From Bog-756 sp963845485 (GTDB lineage: Bacteria > Actinomycetota > Acidimicrobiia > Acidimicrobiales > RAAP-2), in assembly GCA_963845485.1 (NCBI GenBank), contig CAWJSI010000015.1:310001-374000 (forward strand): a stretch of 64,000 nt of DNA, in the 5' to 3' direction. Positions 16,368-25,322 of the stretch are shown here, piece after piece; position 1 is the first letter of the stretch, and each line of letters starts with the position of its first letter. The notes below the pieces were generated by a model. The model was not told the origin of the DNA. It saw only the letters and a list, made by a program, of their open reading frames with translations, and did no database searches. The position numbers and the translations under genes were made by a program.

Positions 16368-17140
16368 CACCCACCGGGTCGGGTGGGTTCGGCATCGGGG
16401 GAGGCCCCGAGCACGACGCCGACACCGAAGGGCTGTTCGTCAAGATCTGTGGGATCACCTCGGAGGCGGACGCACTGTTGGCCGTCGGGATGGGGGCGAA
16501 TGCTGTCGGGTTCATCTTTGCGCCGTCTCCCCGCCAGATGGCTCCCTCGGCGGTAGCCGACATCGTGAAACGGCTGCCCCACGGGATCGTCACCGTCGGT
16601 GTGTTCCGAGACGAGGCCCGCCAGCGAGTGGTGGACATCGCCAATCAGATCGGGCTCGGTGCCGTGCAGCTCCACGGAGTGGAGTCCATCGAGGACACCC
16701 AGTGGATCCGGGCCCGCACGCGCTGGACCATCAAGGCGTTCTCGGCCGGTCACCGCAACATCGAGCGGTTCGAGGAGTACGGCGCGCAGACCCTCTTGAT
16801 CGACGGAGCCAACCCCGGTTCGGGGGAGCTCTTCGACTGGCGTCTGGCCGAGGGGGTGGTCGACCCGACTCGCCTGATCGTCTCGGGTGGCCTCCGCCCC
16901 GAGAACGTCGGGGCGGCCATCGAGCACCTCCATCCCTGGGGAGTGGATGTGGCCTCAGGCGTCGAGGCCTCGCCGGGCGTCAAAGATCCTGGCAAGCTGC
17001 GGGCGTTCATCGCCGCCGCCCACGCCGCCGCCCGGGTGGTGGCGACGACCGCCGGTCAGGCCGCGGCGAGCACCTACACCCAGGCTGCACGCACCGATGA
17101 CGGCGGACCCGCTCTCTTCGATTGGCAAGACGAGCTATGA
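16364..17140 (+). CDS. trpF: Phosphoribosylanthranilate isomerase
   Basis: A 258-residue barrel enzyme converting PRA to CdRP. The catalytic Cys is in FVKICGITSEADA and the catalytic Asp in LLIDGANPGSG; GFIFAPSPRQM, VQLHG and VSGGLRPENVG are typical. It has about 25 extra N-terminal and 35 extra C-terminal residues compared with common TrpF. It starts at a GTG overlapping the trpC stop and ends in ATGA with trpB. A dedicated TrpF is notable because Streptomyces and Mycobacterium lack one and use PriA instead. Confidence 0.95.
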   Translation: MTPTGSGGFGIGGGPEHDADTEGLFVKICGITSEADALLAVGMGANAVGFIFAPSPRQMAPSAVADIVKRLPHGIVTVGVFRDEARQRVVDIANQIGLGAVQLHGVESIEDTQWIRARTRWTIKAFSAGHRNIERFEEYGAQTLLIDGANPGSGELFDWRLAEGVVDPTRLIVSGGLRPENVGAAIEHLHPWGVDVASGVEASPGVKDPGKLRAFIAAAHAAARVVATTAGQAAASTYTQAARTDDGGPALFDWQDEL

Positions 17141-18363
17141 CCGAGCGATTGCGCCCTTCGGGAACTGACGCCGCCTCCGGCCCGATGGACCCCATCATGG
17201 GCGACCCCGGCCCGAGCGGACGATTCGGCCAGTTCGGGGGTCGGTTCGTCCCCGAGGCACTGATCCCAGCCTGCATGGAGCTCGAAGCCGCCTTTCGATC
17301 GGCATGGGCCGACCCGGCCTTCCACGCCGAATTCGACGACATCCTGCGCCACTACGGTGGTCGGCCCACCCCGGTCACGGAGTGCGGACGGTTGTCCGGA
17401 GAGCTCGGCATCCGCCTCCTCTTGAAGCGGGAGGACCTGGCCCATACGGGTTCCCACAAGCTGAACAACGTCATCGGCCAGGCGCTGTTGGCCCGGCGGA
17501 TGGGCAAACACCGGCTCATCGCCGAGACCGGGGCGGGCCAGCACGGGGTGGCCACGGCCACGGCTGCGGCCCTGTTCGGGATGGAGTGCCTGGTCTACAT
17601 GGGCGAGGTGGACACCCAGCGCCAAGAGCTGAACGTCTTCCGCATGGAGCTGCTGGGAGCCCAGGTCCAACCGGTGTCGAGCGGGAGTCGTACGTTGAAG
17701 GACGCCGTCAACGAGGCCCTCCGGGACTGGGTGGCCTCGGTCGGGGAGACGCACTACTGCCTCGGGTCGGTCATGGGGCCACACCCCTACCCCTGGATGG
17801 TGCGCGAGTTCCAGCGGGTGATCGGCGACGAGGCACGTGGGCAGTGCCGAGACTTGCTCGACGGGGTCGACCCCGACGTCGTGGTGGCTTGTGCCGGCGG
17901 GGGCTCCAACGCGGCGGGCATCTTTGCCGGCTTCGCCGATGCCACATCCTCGGCGCTGGTGGCCGTGGAAGCGGCGGGCGGGGCGGCGATGACCATGGGC
18001 ATCCCCGGGATCCTCCACGGGATGCGGAGCTCCCTCATGCAGAACGAGGAGGGCCAGATCCTCGAGGCCCACTCCATCTCAGCCGGATTGGACTATCCGG
18101 GCATCGGGCCCGAGCACGCCCATCTGGGTGAACTGGGCCGGGCCCGGTACGAGTCGGCCGACGACGGCCAGGTCCTCGACGCCTTCCAGCGCCTGGCCCG
18201 TACCGAGGGCATCATCCCCGCCCTCGAGTCCGCCCATGCCCTGGCCTGGGTGATTGCCCGAGCCGGGACCCCGGACCTCCCGAGCGGCTCTACCGTCCTC
18301 GTGAACCTCTCGGGTCGCGGCGACAAGGACGTGGCCCAGGTGCGCGAGTTGCTGCGGCCGTGA
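17137..18363 (+). CDS. trpB: Tryptophan synthase beta chain
   Basis: A 408-residue PLP enzyme that condenses indole with serine to tryptophan. The PLP lysine is in HTGSHKLNNVIGQA; ETGAGQHGVATAT, VACAGGGSNAAG and the C-terminal NLSGRGDKD are present. This is the TrpB1 type that pairs with TrpA. I chose the ATG overlapping the trpF stop (ATGA). The 3' end overlaps trpA by GTGA, matching the stoichiometric alpha2beta2 complex. Confidence 0.97.
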   Translation: MTERLRPSGTDAASGPMDPIMGDPGPSGRFGQFGGRFVPEALIPACMELEAAFRSAWADPAFHAEFDDILRHYGGRPTPVTECGRLSGELGIRLLLKREDLAHTGSHKLNNVIGQALLARRMGKHRLIAETGAGQHGVATATAAALFGMECLVYMGEVDTQRQELNVFRMELLGAQVQPVSSGSRTLKDAVNEALRDWVASVGETHYCLGSVMGPHPYPWMVREFQRVIGDEARGQCRDLLDGVDPDVVVACAGGGSNAAGIFAGFADATSSALVAVEAAGGAAMTMGIPGILHGMRSSLMQNEEGQILEAHSISAGLDYPGIGPEHAHLGELGRARYESADDGQVLDAFQRLARTEGIIPALESAHALAWVIARAGTPDLPSGSTVLVNLSGRGDKDVAQVRELLRP

Positions 18364-19205
18364 GCGCCCCGAGCACCGACCGATCGGCGCCTCCGACCGC
18401 CGGGCCCATCGAGTACCGGCCCGGGCGCCTCGAGTCGTCGCTCACCGCCCGTCGGGACGCCGGCCACAAGCTGCTCGTCCCCTATGTCACCGGCGGGATG
18501 GACGACGAGTGGTTGCTGACCATCGAGGCCCTGGCCGGGGCCGGGGCCGACGCCATCGAGGTGGGCATACCGTTCTCCGACCCGATGATCGACGGCGCCA
18601 CGATCCAAGAGGCGTCGCTCCGTGCCCTCGAACGGGGTACCACCCCCGACGGCATCCTGGCCGACCTCAGCCGCATCGACGTGGGTGTCCCGCTGGTGGT
18701 CATGACCTACTACAACGTCATCTACCGGGCCGGTCACGACCGAATCGCCGGAATGATGGCCGAATCCGGCGTGGCTGGGGCGATCATCCCGGACCTGCCC
18801 CTCGAAGAGCTGGGGGCCTGGGTCCGCGCCGCCGATGATGCCGACGTGGCCAGCGTGTTGTTGGTGGCCCCGTCTACTCCCGAAGCGCGGATTGCTGCCG
18901 TCTGTAGACGGTCGCGGGGCTTCGTCTACGCCGTGGGCCGCATGGGGGTCACGGGCGAACAGGCCGAGCTGGCCGACTCGGCCCGCCAAGTGGCAGGACG
19001 GGTGGTGCGGGCAACCGAACTCCCGGTATGTGTGGGGATCGGAGTCTCGACTCCCGGGCAGGCCGTGGCCGTATGCGAGGAGGCTGACGGGGTCGTCGTC
19101 GGCTCGGCTCTGGTCCGTCGGCTCCTCGAAGGAGAAGGACCCGACGGCGCCGCCGCCTTCGTCGGATCCTTGAGGCGTGCTCTCGACGAGGTGGCGCCGG
19201 CCTGA
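18360..19205 (+). CDS. trpA: Tryptophan synthase alpha chain
   Basis: A 281-residue barrel subunit that cleaves indole-3-glycerol phosphate and channels indole to TrpB. Catalytic Glu is in IEVGIPFSDPMIDG and catalytic Asp in the same loop (MIDG, where most TrpA read ADG). MTYYNVIYRAG, IIPDLPLEE and GIGVSTPGQA match the family. Last gene of trpCFBA; only 30 bases separate it from the convergent UbiB-family gene, and no strong terminator is visible there. Confidence 0.96.
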   Translation: MSAPSTDRSAPPTAGPIEYRPGRLESSLTARRDAGHKLLVPYVTGGMDDEWLLTIEALAGAGADAIEVGIPFSDPMIDGATIQEASLRALERGTTPDGILADLSRIDVGVPLVVMTYYNVIYRAGHDRIAGMMAESGVAGAIIPDLPLEELGAWVRAADDADVASVLLVAPSTPEARIAAVCRRSRGFVYAVGRMGVTGEQAELADSARQVAGRVVRATELPVCVGIGVSTPGQAVAVCEEADGVVVGSALVRRLLEGEGPDGAAAFVGSLRRALDEVAPA

Positions 19206-19235
19206 CCGGAGGCTCGGGCCGACAGTCCAGACGAC

Positions 19236-21026
19236 TCAGCTACGGTCCGGTCGCACCAGCCGATAGAGGGCGCGTAGGAACGAACGGCGGTTGCGCTGCT
19301 CGCTCCGGTCCTGGAGGCGCTGGCGGATCAGCTCCCGGCGCTCCTGCAGGTCCTGGAAGGTAATGGGGTCGGTTTCGTCGGCAAACCCCATGGCAGCCCG
19401 GTAGCCGTCCAGATCGATGGGCGTGTCGACAAGGTCGAGGCCCACCTCCCGAGCGATCTGGTCGCCATGGTGTTCGGTGAAGTAGGTCACCACGGCCAGG
19501 ATCTCTCCCAAGATGTCGACGTCCGGGGCCATGGTGGCCATGGCGCCGTTCAGGAACAAGATGTCCTTGACGAAGAGCATGAGCTCTTTGGGCATGCGGG
19601 CCCCGTAGCCCAGTAGCGCTTTGGTCACGTCCCGCAGTTCGGCCACCATCTCGTCCGCGGTCAGGGTGGTGGGATCGACGGGGGGCCGGTCGAGCCCCAG
19701 GTCTCGGATGACCGCTTCCACGTCGGTATCAGCGGGCAGGGCCCCGAGATCTCGCAGCGCTTCCACCTGAGCGGCCAGGTTGTTGGTGGTGGCACCCATC
19801 TGGAGTCGTAGGAAGGCCAGACGCTTGCGCTCATCCAGACGTCCGGTGATCCCGAAGTCGAGCAGCGCCACCGTCCCGTCGGCCTGAACCATGAGGTTCC
19901 CGCCGTGCAGGTCGCCGTGGAACACTCCATAGAGGAGCGCACCTTCCAAGAAGGCGATGAGACTCGACCGCAGGACCGCGGCCGTGTCGATCCCAGCGGC
20001 CCGCATGCCTGCGGCGTTGCCCCAGGCGAAGCCGTGCAGCTGTTCCATGACCAGGACCCGTCGGGTCACCAGCTCGGGGTGCGGGCGGGGCACCACGATG
20101 GACCGCTGGCCACTCCCCGCGAAGACCGCCGCTATGTCCAGCATGTTCTGGGCCTCGAGACGAAAATCGAGTTCCTCCACGATGGTTTCGGCGAATAGGT
20201 CGACGAGGGCGGGGGGGTTGGTCAGGGTGGCGATCGGGATCCGACCAACGAGTTGCGGGGCGATCCAGGACATGGCGGCGATGTCCAGGCGGACGAGCGA
20301 CGCCACCGTTCGCCGCTGGACCTTGACCACTACCCGCTCGCCGGAACGAAGCGTGGCCGCATGGACCTGGGCAATGGACGCGGAAGCGATGGGTTTGCGG
20401 TCGAAGGAGACAAAGACGTCGGCCAGTGGTCGACCCAGGTCCTCTTCAATGGTGCGCCGCACCGTGGCGAAGGGTTCGGGTGGTACCCGGTCGCGCAGGA
20501 GGCGGAACTCCTCGACGAGTTCTTCGGGAAAGATCCCCTCGCCCGAGGAGATGATCTGACCCAGCTTGATGTAGGTGGGTCCCAGGCGCTCGAAGGCCGG
20601 GCGCAGCCGCCGGGACAGTCCTGATCGAGATGACGGGGTGCCGCGATCGCGGAGGCCCCAGCCGAGCAGGGCCGAGCCGAGCCGGTAACCGACCGTTGCC
20701 ACCCGTGCCACCGAGGGCAGCTGCTGGGGTCGCACCAGCTGTGCGGCCAGGCGGGCGGCCTCGTTCCGCAGGGCGTCGACGCCTGGTGATGTGGCGGACG
20801 GGAATCGCCAGATCATCGTTGCGGGGTCGACCGTCCAGGGGCCGTGGGGGGTGAAGGCACCGATGGCCAGGTCGGACCGTTGGTCGTTGCCTGTGGTCCC
20901 CGACGCCGACCCGGCCTCGGAGCGATCGGATCGCTCGTGGCCGGGTACGCCGTCCTCTGGGGCGCCGTACCTTCTGTCCCGGTCAGGTGCGGAAGGGGAG
21001 TGGGTCGAGACCACGTCGTCGGTCAT
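19236..21026 (-). CDS. UbiB/ABC1/AarF-family atypical kinase
   Basis: A 596-residue UbiB-like protein. After a charged, disordered N-terminus of about 90 residues, family motifs appear in order: LGPTYIKLGQIIS (KxGQ), IASASIAQVHAA (Ala-rich nucleotide loop), VVVKVQR (ATP lysine), FHGDLHGGNLMV (catalytic loop) and VALLDFGITGR (metal-binding DFG). UbiB proteins are ATPases that help extract or modify isoprenoid lipids such as quinones. The organism probably uses menaquinone, since menC is present, so the substrate may be that or another polyprenol. A C-terminal hydrophobic segment may anchor it. The ATG is preceded by a TAGCGT -10 box at 9 bases. Confidence 0.9.
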   Translation of the reverse strand: MTDDVVSTHSPSAPDRDRRYGAPEDGVPGHERSDRSEAGSASGTTGNDQRSDLAIGAFTPHGPWTVDPATMIWRFPSATSPGVDALRNEAARLAAQLVRPQQLPSVARVATVGYRLGSALLGWGLRDRGTPSSRSGLSRRLRPAFERLGPTYIKLGQIISSGEGIFPEELVEEFRLLRDRVPPEPFATVRRTIEEDLGRPLADVFVSFDRKPIASASIAQVHAATLRSGERVVVKVQRRTVASLVRLDIAAMSWIAPQLVGRIPIATLTNPPALVDLFAETIVEELDFRLEAQNMLDIAAVFAGSGQRSIVVPRPHPELVTRRVLVMEQLHGFAWGNAAGMRAAGIDTAAVLRSSLIAFLEGALLYGVFHGDLHGGNLMVQADGTVALLDFGITGRLDERKRLAFLRLQMGATTNNLAAQVEALRDLGALPADTDVEAVIRDLGLDRPPVDPTTLTADEMVAELRDVTKALLGYGARMPKELMLFVKDILFLNGAMATMAPDVDILGEILAVVTYFTEHHGDQIAREVGLDLVDTPIDLDGYRAAMGFADETDPITFQDLQERRELIRQRLQDRSEQRNRRSFLRALYRLVRPDRS

Positions 21027-21035
21027 GGGATCCCA

Positions 21036-21041
21036 ACGCTA
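21036..21041 (-). promoter_or_regulatory. -10 box for the UbiB-family gene, leaderless type
   Basis: On the reverse strand TAGCGT is followed by 9 bases and then the ATG at 21026; no ribosome binding site is present. Confidence 0.45.
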
Positions 21042-21101
21042 GGGGGCGGGGCCGCGGGACGATTCGTCAGGCCCGGGCCTGCTGAGCCGACCCAGGGCCC
21101 C

Positions 21102-22298
21102 TCAGGCTGGTGAGATGACGAGACAGCCGTTATGGCCGCCGAAGCCGAACGAGTTGGACAGCACGGGTGCCGGCTTCCACCGGCGGGCCTCCCCGGCCAC
21201 GATGTCGAGGTGGATGTCCGGATCGGGCTGCTCGTAGCCGTAGGTGGGGGGGATCAGGGCGTGTTCGATGCTGAGGAGCACCGCCACGGCCTCGATGGCG
21301 CCACAGGCCCCCAAACCGTGGCCGGTGATGCCCTTGGTGGAGGTCACCGGCGGGGCCGAGGCACCGAACACCTTGGCGATGGCATCCGATTCGGCCTGGT
21401 CGTTGAGCGGGGTGGAGGTCCCGTGGGCGTTGATGTGCCCGATCTCGGTTGGCTCGACCGAAGCGTCTTCCATGGCGAGGGTCATGCACGCGGCCGCACC
21501 CGATCCCCCCGGGATCGGCGCGGTGATGTGGTGGGCGTCGGCCGTGCTGGCCGACCCCGACAGCTCACCGTAGATGTGGGCACCACGGGCCACGGCCCGG
21601 TCCCACTCCTCGAGTACGAGGGCACCGGCGCCCTCGGTGATCACGAAGCCGTCTCGCCGGATGTCGAACGGTCGTGAGTTCCCCGAACTCGAGAGTGCAG
21701 TCATGTTGGAGAAGGCGGCGATGCCTACGCCGGTCATTCCGGCCTCCGCCGCCCCACCGATGGCGACGTCGCACCGACCCGAGGCCACCAGTCGGGCGGC
21801 ATGCCCGATGCTGTGGGCGCCGGCTGCGCACGCTGTCGTGACCGTCTCGGACGGTCCGTGCCATCCCAGCCGAATAGATACCGCGGCAGCTCCGGCGTTC
21901 GACATCATCATGGGTACCAGGCGGGGGGAGACCCGACGTGGGCCCTTCTCCCCGAATACCAGAATCTGGGTTTCGAGGGTCTCGAGGCCCCCGACGCCGG
22001 TACCCATCACCACACCGGACCGCCCGGGATCGGCATCGAGCTCGCCGGCGTCGGCCAGCGCCATGTCGGCGACGGCCACGGCGAACTGGGCGAACCGGTC
22101 CACTTGGCGGGCCTCTTTGACGGTAAACCACTGTTCAGGGTTGAAGTCGGGGACCCGACGCTCACCTTCAGGGGGCACACCGTTCAGCCCGGCCCACAGG
22201 GCATCGGTGCCCATCCCGCAGCATGACGCCACACCGAGACCGGTGACGGCAACCCGTCGACCGGCCACCGGGCCATCGGGACCGATACCCAGCAGCAT
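21102..22298 (-). CDS. fabF: Beta-ketoacyl-ACP synthase II
   Basis: A 398-residue condensing enzyme of type II fatty acid synthesis. The catalytic triad is visible: Cys in TVTTACAAGAHSIGHA, His in NAHGTSTPLND, and the second His in STKGITGHGLGA. NSFGFGGHNG is the C-terminal signature. It elongates acyl-ACP with malonyl-ACP in the cytoplasm. It begins at an ATG overlapping the acpP stop by one base and ends the fabD-fabG-acpP-fabF operon. Condensing enzymes of polyketide pathways look similar, but the gene order is that of primary metabolism. Confidence 0.94.
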   Translation of the reverse strand: MLLGIGPDGPVAGRRVAVTGLGVASCCGMGTDALWAGLNGVPPEGERRVPDFNPEQWFTVKEARQVDRFAQFAVAVADMALADAGELDADPGRSGVVMGTGVGGLETLETQILVFGEKGPRRVSPRLVPMMMSNAGAAAVSIRLGWHGPSETVTTACAAGAHSIGHAARLVASGRCDVAIGGAAEAGMTGVGIAAFSNMTALSSSGNSRPFDIRRDGFVITEGAGALVLEEWDRAVARGAHIYGELSGSASTADAHHITAPIPGGSGAAACMTLAMEDASVEPTEIGHINAHGTSTPLNDQAESDAIAKVFGASAPPVTSTKGITGHGLGACGAIEAVAVLLSIEHALIPPTYGYEQPDPDIHLDIVAGEARRWKPAPVLSNSFGFGGHNGCLVISPA

Positions 22299-22537
22299 CA
22301 GAGCTTGGCGACGATCAGGTCGAAGGCCTGTCCGATGGTCTCGATGCCCTCGAGCTCGGTCTCATCCACGGACACGTCGAAGGTCTCTTCGAGGGCCATG
22401 ACCAGCTCGACTAGGTCGAGGCTGTCGGCATCCAGGTCCTCAGCGAACCTCGCCTCCCGGGTGACCTTGTCGGCGGGCACCTGGAGAACTTCGACCGCAC
22501 ACTCCGTGAACTTCTCGAATGCCTCGTCGTTAGTCAC
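22298..22537 (-). CDS. acpP: Acyl carrier protein
   Basis: A 79-residue acidic carrier protein. The phosphopantetheine serine is in DLDADSLDLVELVMALEE, and the four-helix pattern is normal. It carries growing acyl chains between FabD, FabG and FabF encoded alongside. A GTG start with AAAAAGGAG 8 bases upstream gives a strong ribosome binding site, suiting an abundant protein. The 94-base gap before it could hold an extra promoter. Confidence 0.96.
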   Translation of the reverse strand: MTNDEAFEKFTECAVEVLQVPADKVTREARFAEDLDADSLDLVELVMALEETFDVSVDETELEGIETIGQAFDLIVAKL

Positions 22538-22631
22538 GAACTTGCTCCTTTTTCATTGTTGTCATCGATTGATCGACCCTGGCTGACCTAGCCACATCGG
22601 TCCGGACGGCGGTGCTCCCGGATCGGGCTGC

Positions 22632-23399
22632 TCACAGACCCATTCCGAGGCCGCCGTCGACCGGCAGGACCGCCCCGGTCACGTAGGCGGCGCCGTCCGA
22701 TGCCAGAAATCCGACAGCCTCAGCGATCTCCTCGGGTCGGGCCACCCTACCCAACGGGACCTGGGATGCGAATTCCGCCAAGCGTTCCTCACCGAGAGCC
22801 GCGAGCATATTCGTTTCCACCAGGCCCGGGGCGACCACGTTGACAGTGATCGACCGGCTGGCCACCTCCCGGGCCATAGAGCGGGCCATGCCCACCAGTC
22901 CCGCTTTGGACGCGGCATAGTTGGCCTGACCGGGCGACCCGATATAGGCCCCCACCGACGAGATCATGATCACGCGACCCCGGTGGAGGCGGATCATCTT
23001 GGACAGCGCCCGTTTGGTCACCCGGAAGGCCCCCGACAGATTAGTGTCGATGACCTCGGACCAGGCGTCGTCACCCATCCGCAGGACCAGGGTGTCCCGG
23101 GTGATCCCGGCGTTGGCCACGAGCACCTCGACCGGCGACCACTGCTCCTCGACCGCCTTGAAGGCTGCATCGACCTGAGCGGTATCGGTGACGTCGCAGG
23201 TCAGCGACAGCAATTGCCCGGGGCCGCCCATCACCTCGCCGTCGACCGCTCCGGAACGGGACGTGATTGCGACACGGTCGCCCCTGGCTAGGAACCAGTT
23301 CGCACAGGCGAGGCCGATGCCCCTCGAGCCACCGGTGACCATGACCACTCGACCGACCTCTGGGGCTTCGGTCTCCTCTGCTTCAGCTGTCGGACTCAC
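22632..23399 (-). CDS. fabG: 3-oxoacyl-ACP reductase
   Basis: A 255-residue SDR that reduces beta-ketoacyl-ACP with NADPH. Motifs: VMVTGGSRGIGLACA, LVANAGITRDTL, the catalytic Ser in ISSVGA, YAASKAGLVGM (Tyr and Lys) and ITVNVVAPGLVETNM. The first 15 residues are acidic and precede the fold. The GTG start overlaps the fabD stop as GTGA, so the two are coupled. Operon position supports FabG over other SDRs. Confidence 0.93.
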   Translation of the reverse strand: MSPTAEAEETEAPEVGRVVMVTGGSRGIGLACANWFLARGDRVAITSRSGAVDGEVMGGPGQLLSLTCDVTDTAQVDAAFKAVEEQWSPVEVLVANAGITRDTLVLRMGDDAWSEVIDTNLSGAFRVTKRALSKMIRLHRGRVIMISSVGAYIGSPGQANYAASKAGLVGMARSMAREVASRSITVNVVAPGLVETNMLAALGEERLAEFASQVPLGRVARPEEIAEAVGFLASDGAAYVTGAVLPVDGGLGMGL

Positions 23400-24652
23400 G
23401 AGTCGCTCCCCGGTGTCCGGATCCAGGCCACCGGTTGGCCCTCGACCACCCGCTCACCGCGTACGGCCAGCCATCGGACCAGGATCCCGTCGAAGGGGGT
23501 GCGGACGTCGGTGAGGCCGACGGTACCGACCCGGTCGCCGACCGCCAGGATCGACCCCGGTTCGACACCGTCACCACTTCCCGGTACGGCAGTGGCCTCG
23601 GCCAGGGCCGTGCTTTCCAGGGCGGCGAGCTTCACATCGGGCTCGAACACGCCTGGGGCGGGGCTCACGATGACCCGCTCAGAGGTGTAGAGGTGCTCGC
23701 CTTGGTGGCTGGGTGACGAAGCGGTCCATTCGTCGGTCCCGGCGACGGTATCCATCAACTTGTCGAGATCGGCGGGAACGGCCACTGCCACTCCTCGTAC
23801 ATCGGGGATGGTGCGACGGACCATTCCCGTGAGCACGCCACCGGGTCCGAGTTCAGCGAGGACGGTGGCCCCTCGTCCGCTCAGGGTTTCGAGGGACTGG
23901 CGCCACCGGACCGGGCTGCACAGTTGGGACGAGAGCAGTCCCGGCCATTCGGCTGCATCAGTGTGCACCCGGGCGTCCACATTGGCGACGACGGGTACTT
24001 CGGGGGAGTGGAAGGTGACCTGGTCGAGGCTCTGGCGGAGCCTCGTTCGGGCCGGCAGCATCAACTGGGTGTGGAACGCCCCCGATACCGGGATGGGCAG
24101 CACCTTCCTCGCCCCCAACTCTTTGGCCCGCTCGGTGGCCGAGGCCACACCCTCGACGGTGCCGGCAATCACCACCTGGCCGGGGGCGTTGTAGTTGGCC
24201 ACCCAGACCTCGGCCTCCGCTCGCTGACAGGCGGCCTCGGCATCGTCGTCGGCGATCCCGATGAGGGCAGCCATGGTGCCGGGCCGCTCGTCCGCCGCCA
24301 CCTGCATGGCCTTCCCACGCTCGAGCACCAGACGGGTTCCGTCCGCCAGCGAGAGTGACCCCGATGCCACGAGGGCCGTGTATTCGCCCAGGCTGTGACC
24401 GGCGCTGGCGGCCGGGAAGAGGCCGAGCCGCTCGACGGCGTCCAGGACCACCAGGCTCATCACGAAGGTGGCCAGTTGGGCGTTGGCGGTAAGGGTCAGC
24501 TCCTCCATGGGGGCGTCGAGGAGCAGGCTGGTCAGGTCCCTGCCGGCGATGTCCGAGGCCTCGGCGATGACCTCCCAGGAGGGGTGTTCGACCCAGGCGT
24601 GGCCCATCCCGGACCGCTGCGATCCCTGTCCTGGGAAGGTAAAGGCCAGCAC
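23396..24652 (-). CDS. fabD: Malonyl-CoA:ACP transacylase with biotinyl-like C-terminal domain
   Basis: A 418-residue protein, about 100 longer than usual FabD. Residues 1-310 form the transacylase: FPGQGSQRSGMG, the nucleophile Ser87 in GHSLGEY, the QVVIAG loop and His194 in SGAFHTQLM. Residues about 323-418 read like a biotinyl/lipoyl carrier domain: VSPAPGVFEP, GSILAVGDRVGTV, then TPFDGILVRWLAV and GERVVEGQPVAWI. The EAMKM lysine hairpin is replaced by VGLTDV, so it probably cannot be biotinylated. The extension may dock other FAS or carboxylase subunits; that is inference. GTG start with GAGAGGAG upstream. First gene of the fab operon. Confidence 0.92.
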   Translation of the reverse strand: MLAFTFPGQGSQRSGMGHAWVEHPSWEVIAEASDIAGRDLTSLLLDAPMEELTLTANAQLATFVMSLVVLDAVERLGLFPAASAGHSLGEYTALVASGSLSLADGTRLVLERGKAMQVAADERPGTMAALIGIADDDAEAACQRAEAEVWVANYNAPGQVVIAGTVEGVASATERAKELGARKVLPIPVSGAFHTQLMLPARTRLRQSLDQVTFHSPEVPVVANVDARVHTDAAEWPGLLSSQLCSPVRWRQSLETLSGRGATVLAELGPGGVLTGMVRRTIPDVRGVAVAVPADLDKLMDTVAGTDEWTASSPSHQGEHLYTSERVIVSPAPGVFEPDVKLAALESTALAEATAVPGSGDGVEPGSILAVGDRVGTVGLTDVRTPFDGILVRWLAVRGERVVEGQPVAWIRTPGSDS

Positions 24653-25322
24653 CTGCCGACTCCTCTCGAATGGCTCTTCACGGACGGTGGGCGATGGATC
24701 TCGTCACCCTCGTTTCCGATGGCGGGACAAGTGTGGCACGGCAGGCACGCCAGCCGGTGATTACTCCCGGGTCACCGGATGAGTGGGGAACCCCGAATCC
24801 GACCGCATCGGGGGAACGAACCGCCCCGCCGGGGGCGACAGGCATTCCGGGTGGGGCGCCGATACCGTTCCCACCTTGATGAGCACCTCGGGAGCGAGAT
24901 GACGACCTCACTCGCAATCACCGAAGTCAGGGCGATCCAGCGAGCACCACGAGGGAGTCGGCCAGCAGCCACACCCGGGGCGTCCCGGCAGCGGAGCACT
25001 CCGTCGATACCTTCTTCACAGAGGTCGGAGAACAACCAGCCATCAGAACATCCATGAACCTCGCGCACGGCGGCGAGCGGTCCTCACGTGGCAGGGTACA
25101 CCCCACTCACGCCACCCTGGTCGTCGTGCTGGGTTTCGCCGAAAGACCAACCGGGTTGGCGACGCGCGGGTATGGCCGCTTCGGATTAGGCTCAGCCCCT
25201 GGTAGTGGCCAGGAACCGCCCTGGCCGAGTGCCCAGAAGGCGTCAACTGACCAACTTGCCGCGTCCAGCAGCAGGCGACGTGACATCAGCGATGTGATCA
25301 CTCCTATGCCAGAGCCGCTACC
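24653..25322. other. Long intergenic region at start of accessory segment
   Basis: These 670 bases separate the fab operon from the YfhO-like gene. The left end holds the fabD ribosome binding site. A TAGGCT box at 25187-25192 is the best promoter candidate for the downstream gene. Open frames at 24779-25057 and 25054-25326 exist, but their products are Arg/Ser/Pro-rich with no recognisable fold, so I do not call genes. No repeat, tRNA or integrase trace was found. Confidence 0.45.
25187..25192 (+). promoter_or_regulatory. Candidate -10 box upstream of YfhO-like gene
   Basis: TAGGCT within GGATTAGGCTCAG. The hexamer matches the motif used at other genes in the window, but it lies 130 bases before the TTG start, so the assignment is weak. 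Confidence 0.25.

Noticed and set aside
25205..25297. Thirty-codon frame starting GTG 12 bases after TAGGCT
   Set aside because: Spacing to the -10 box differs from the others in the window and the product is basic and featureless.
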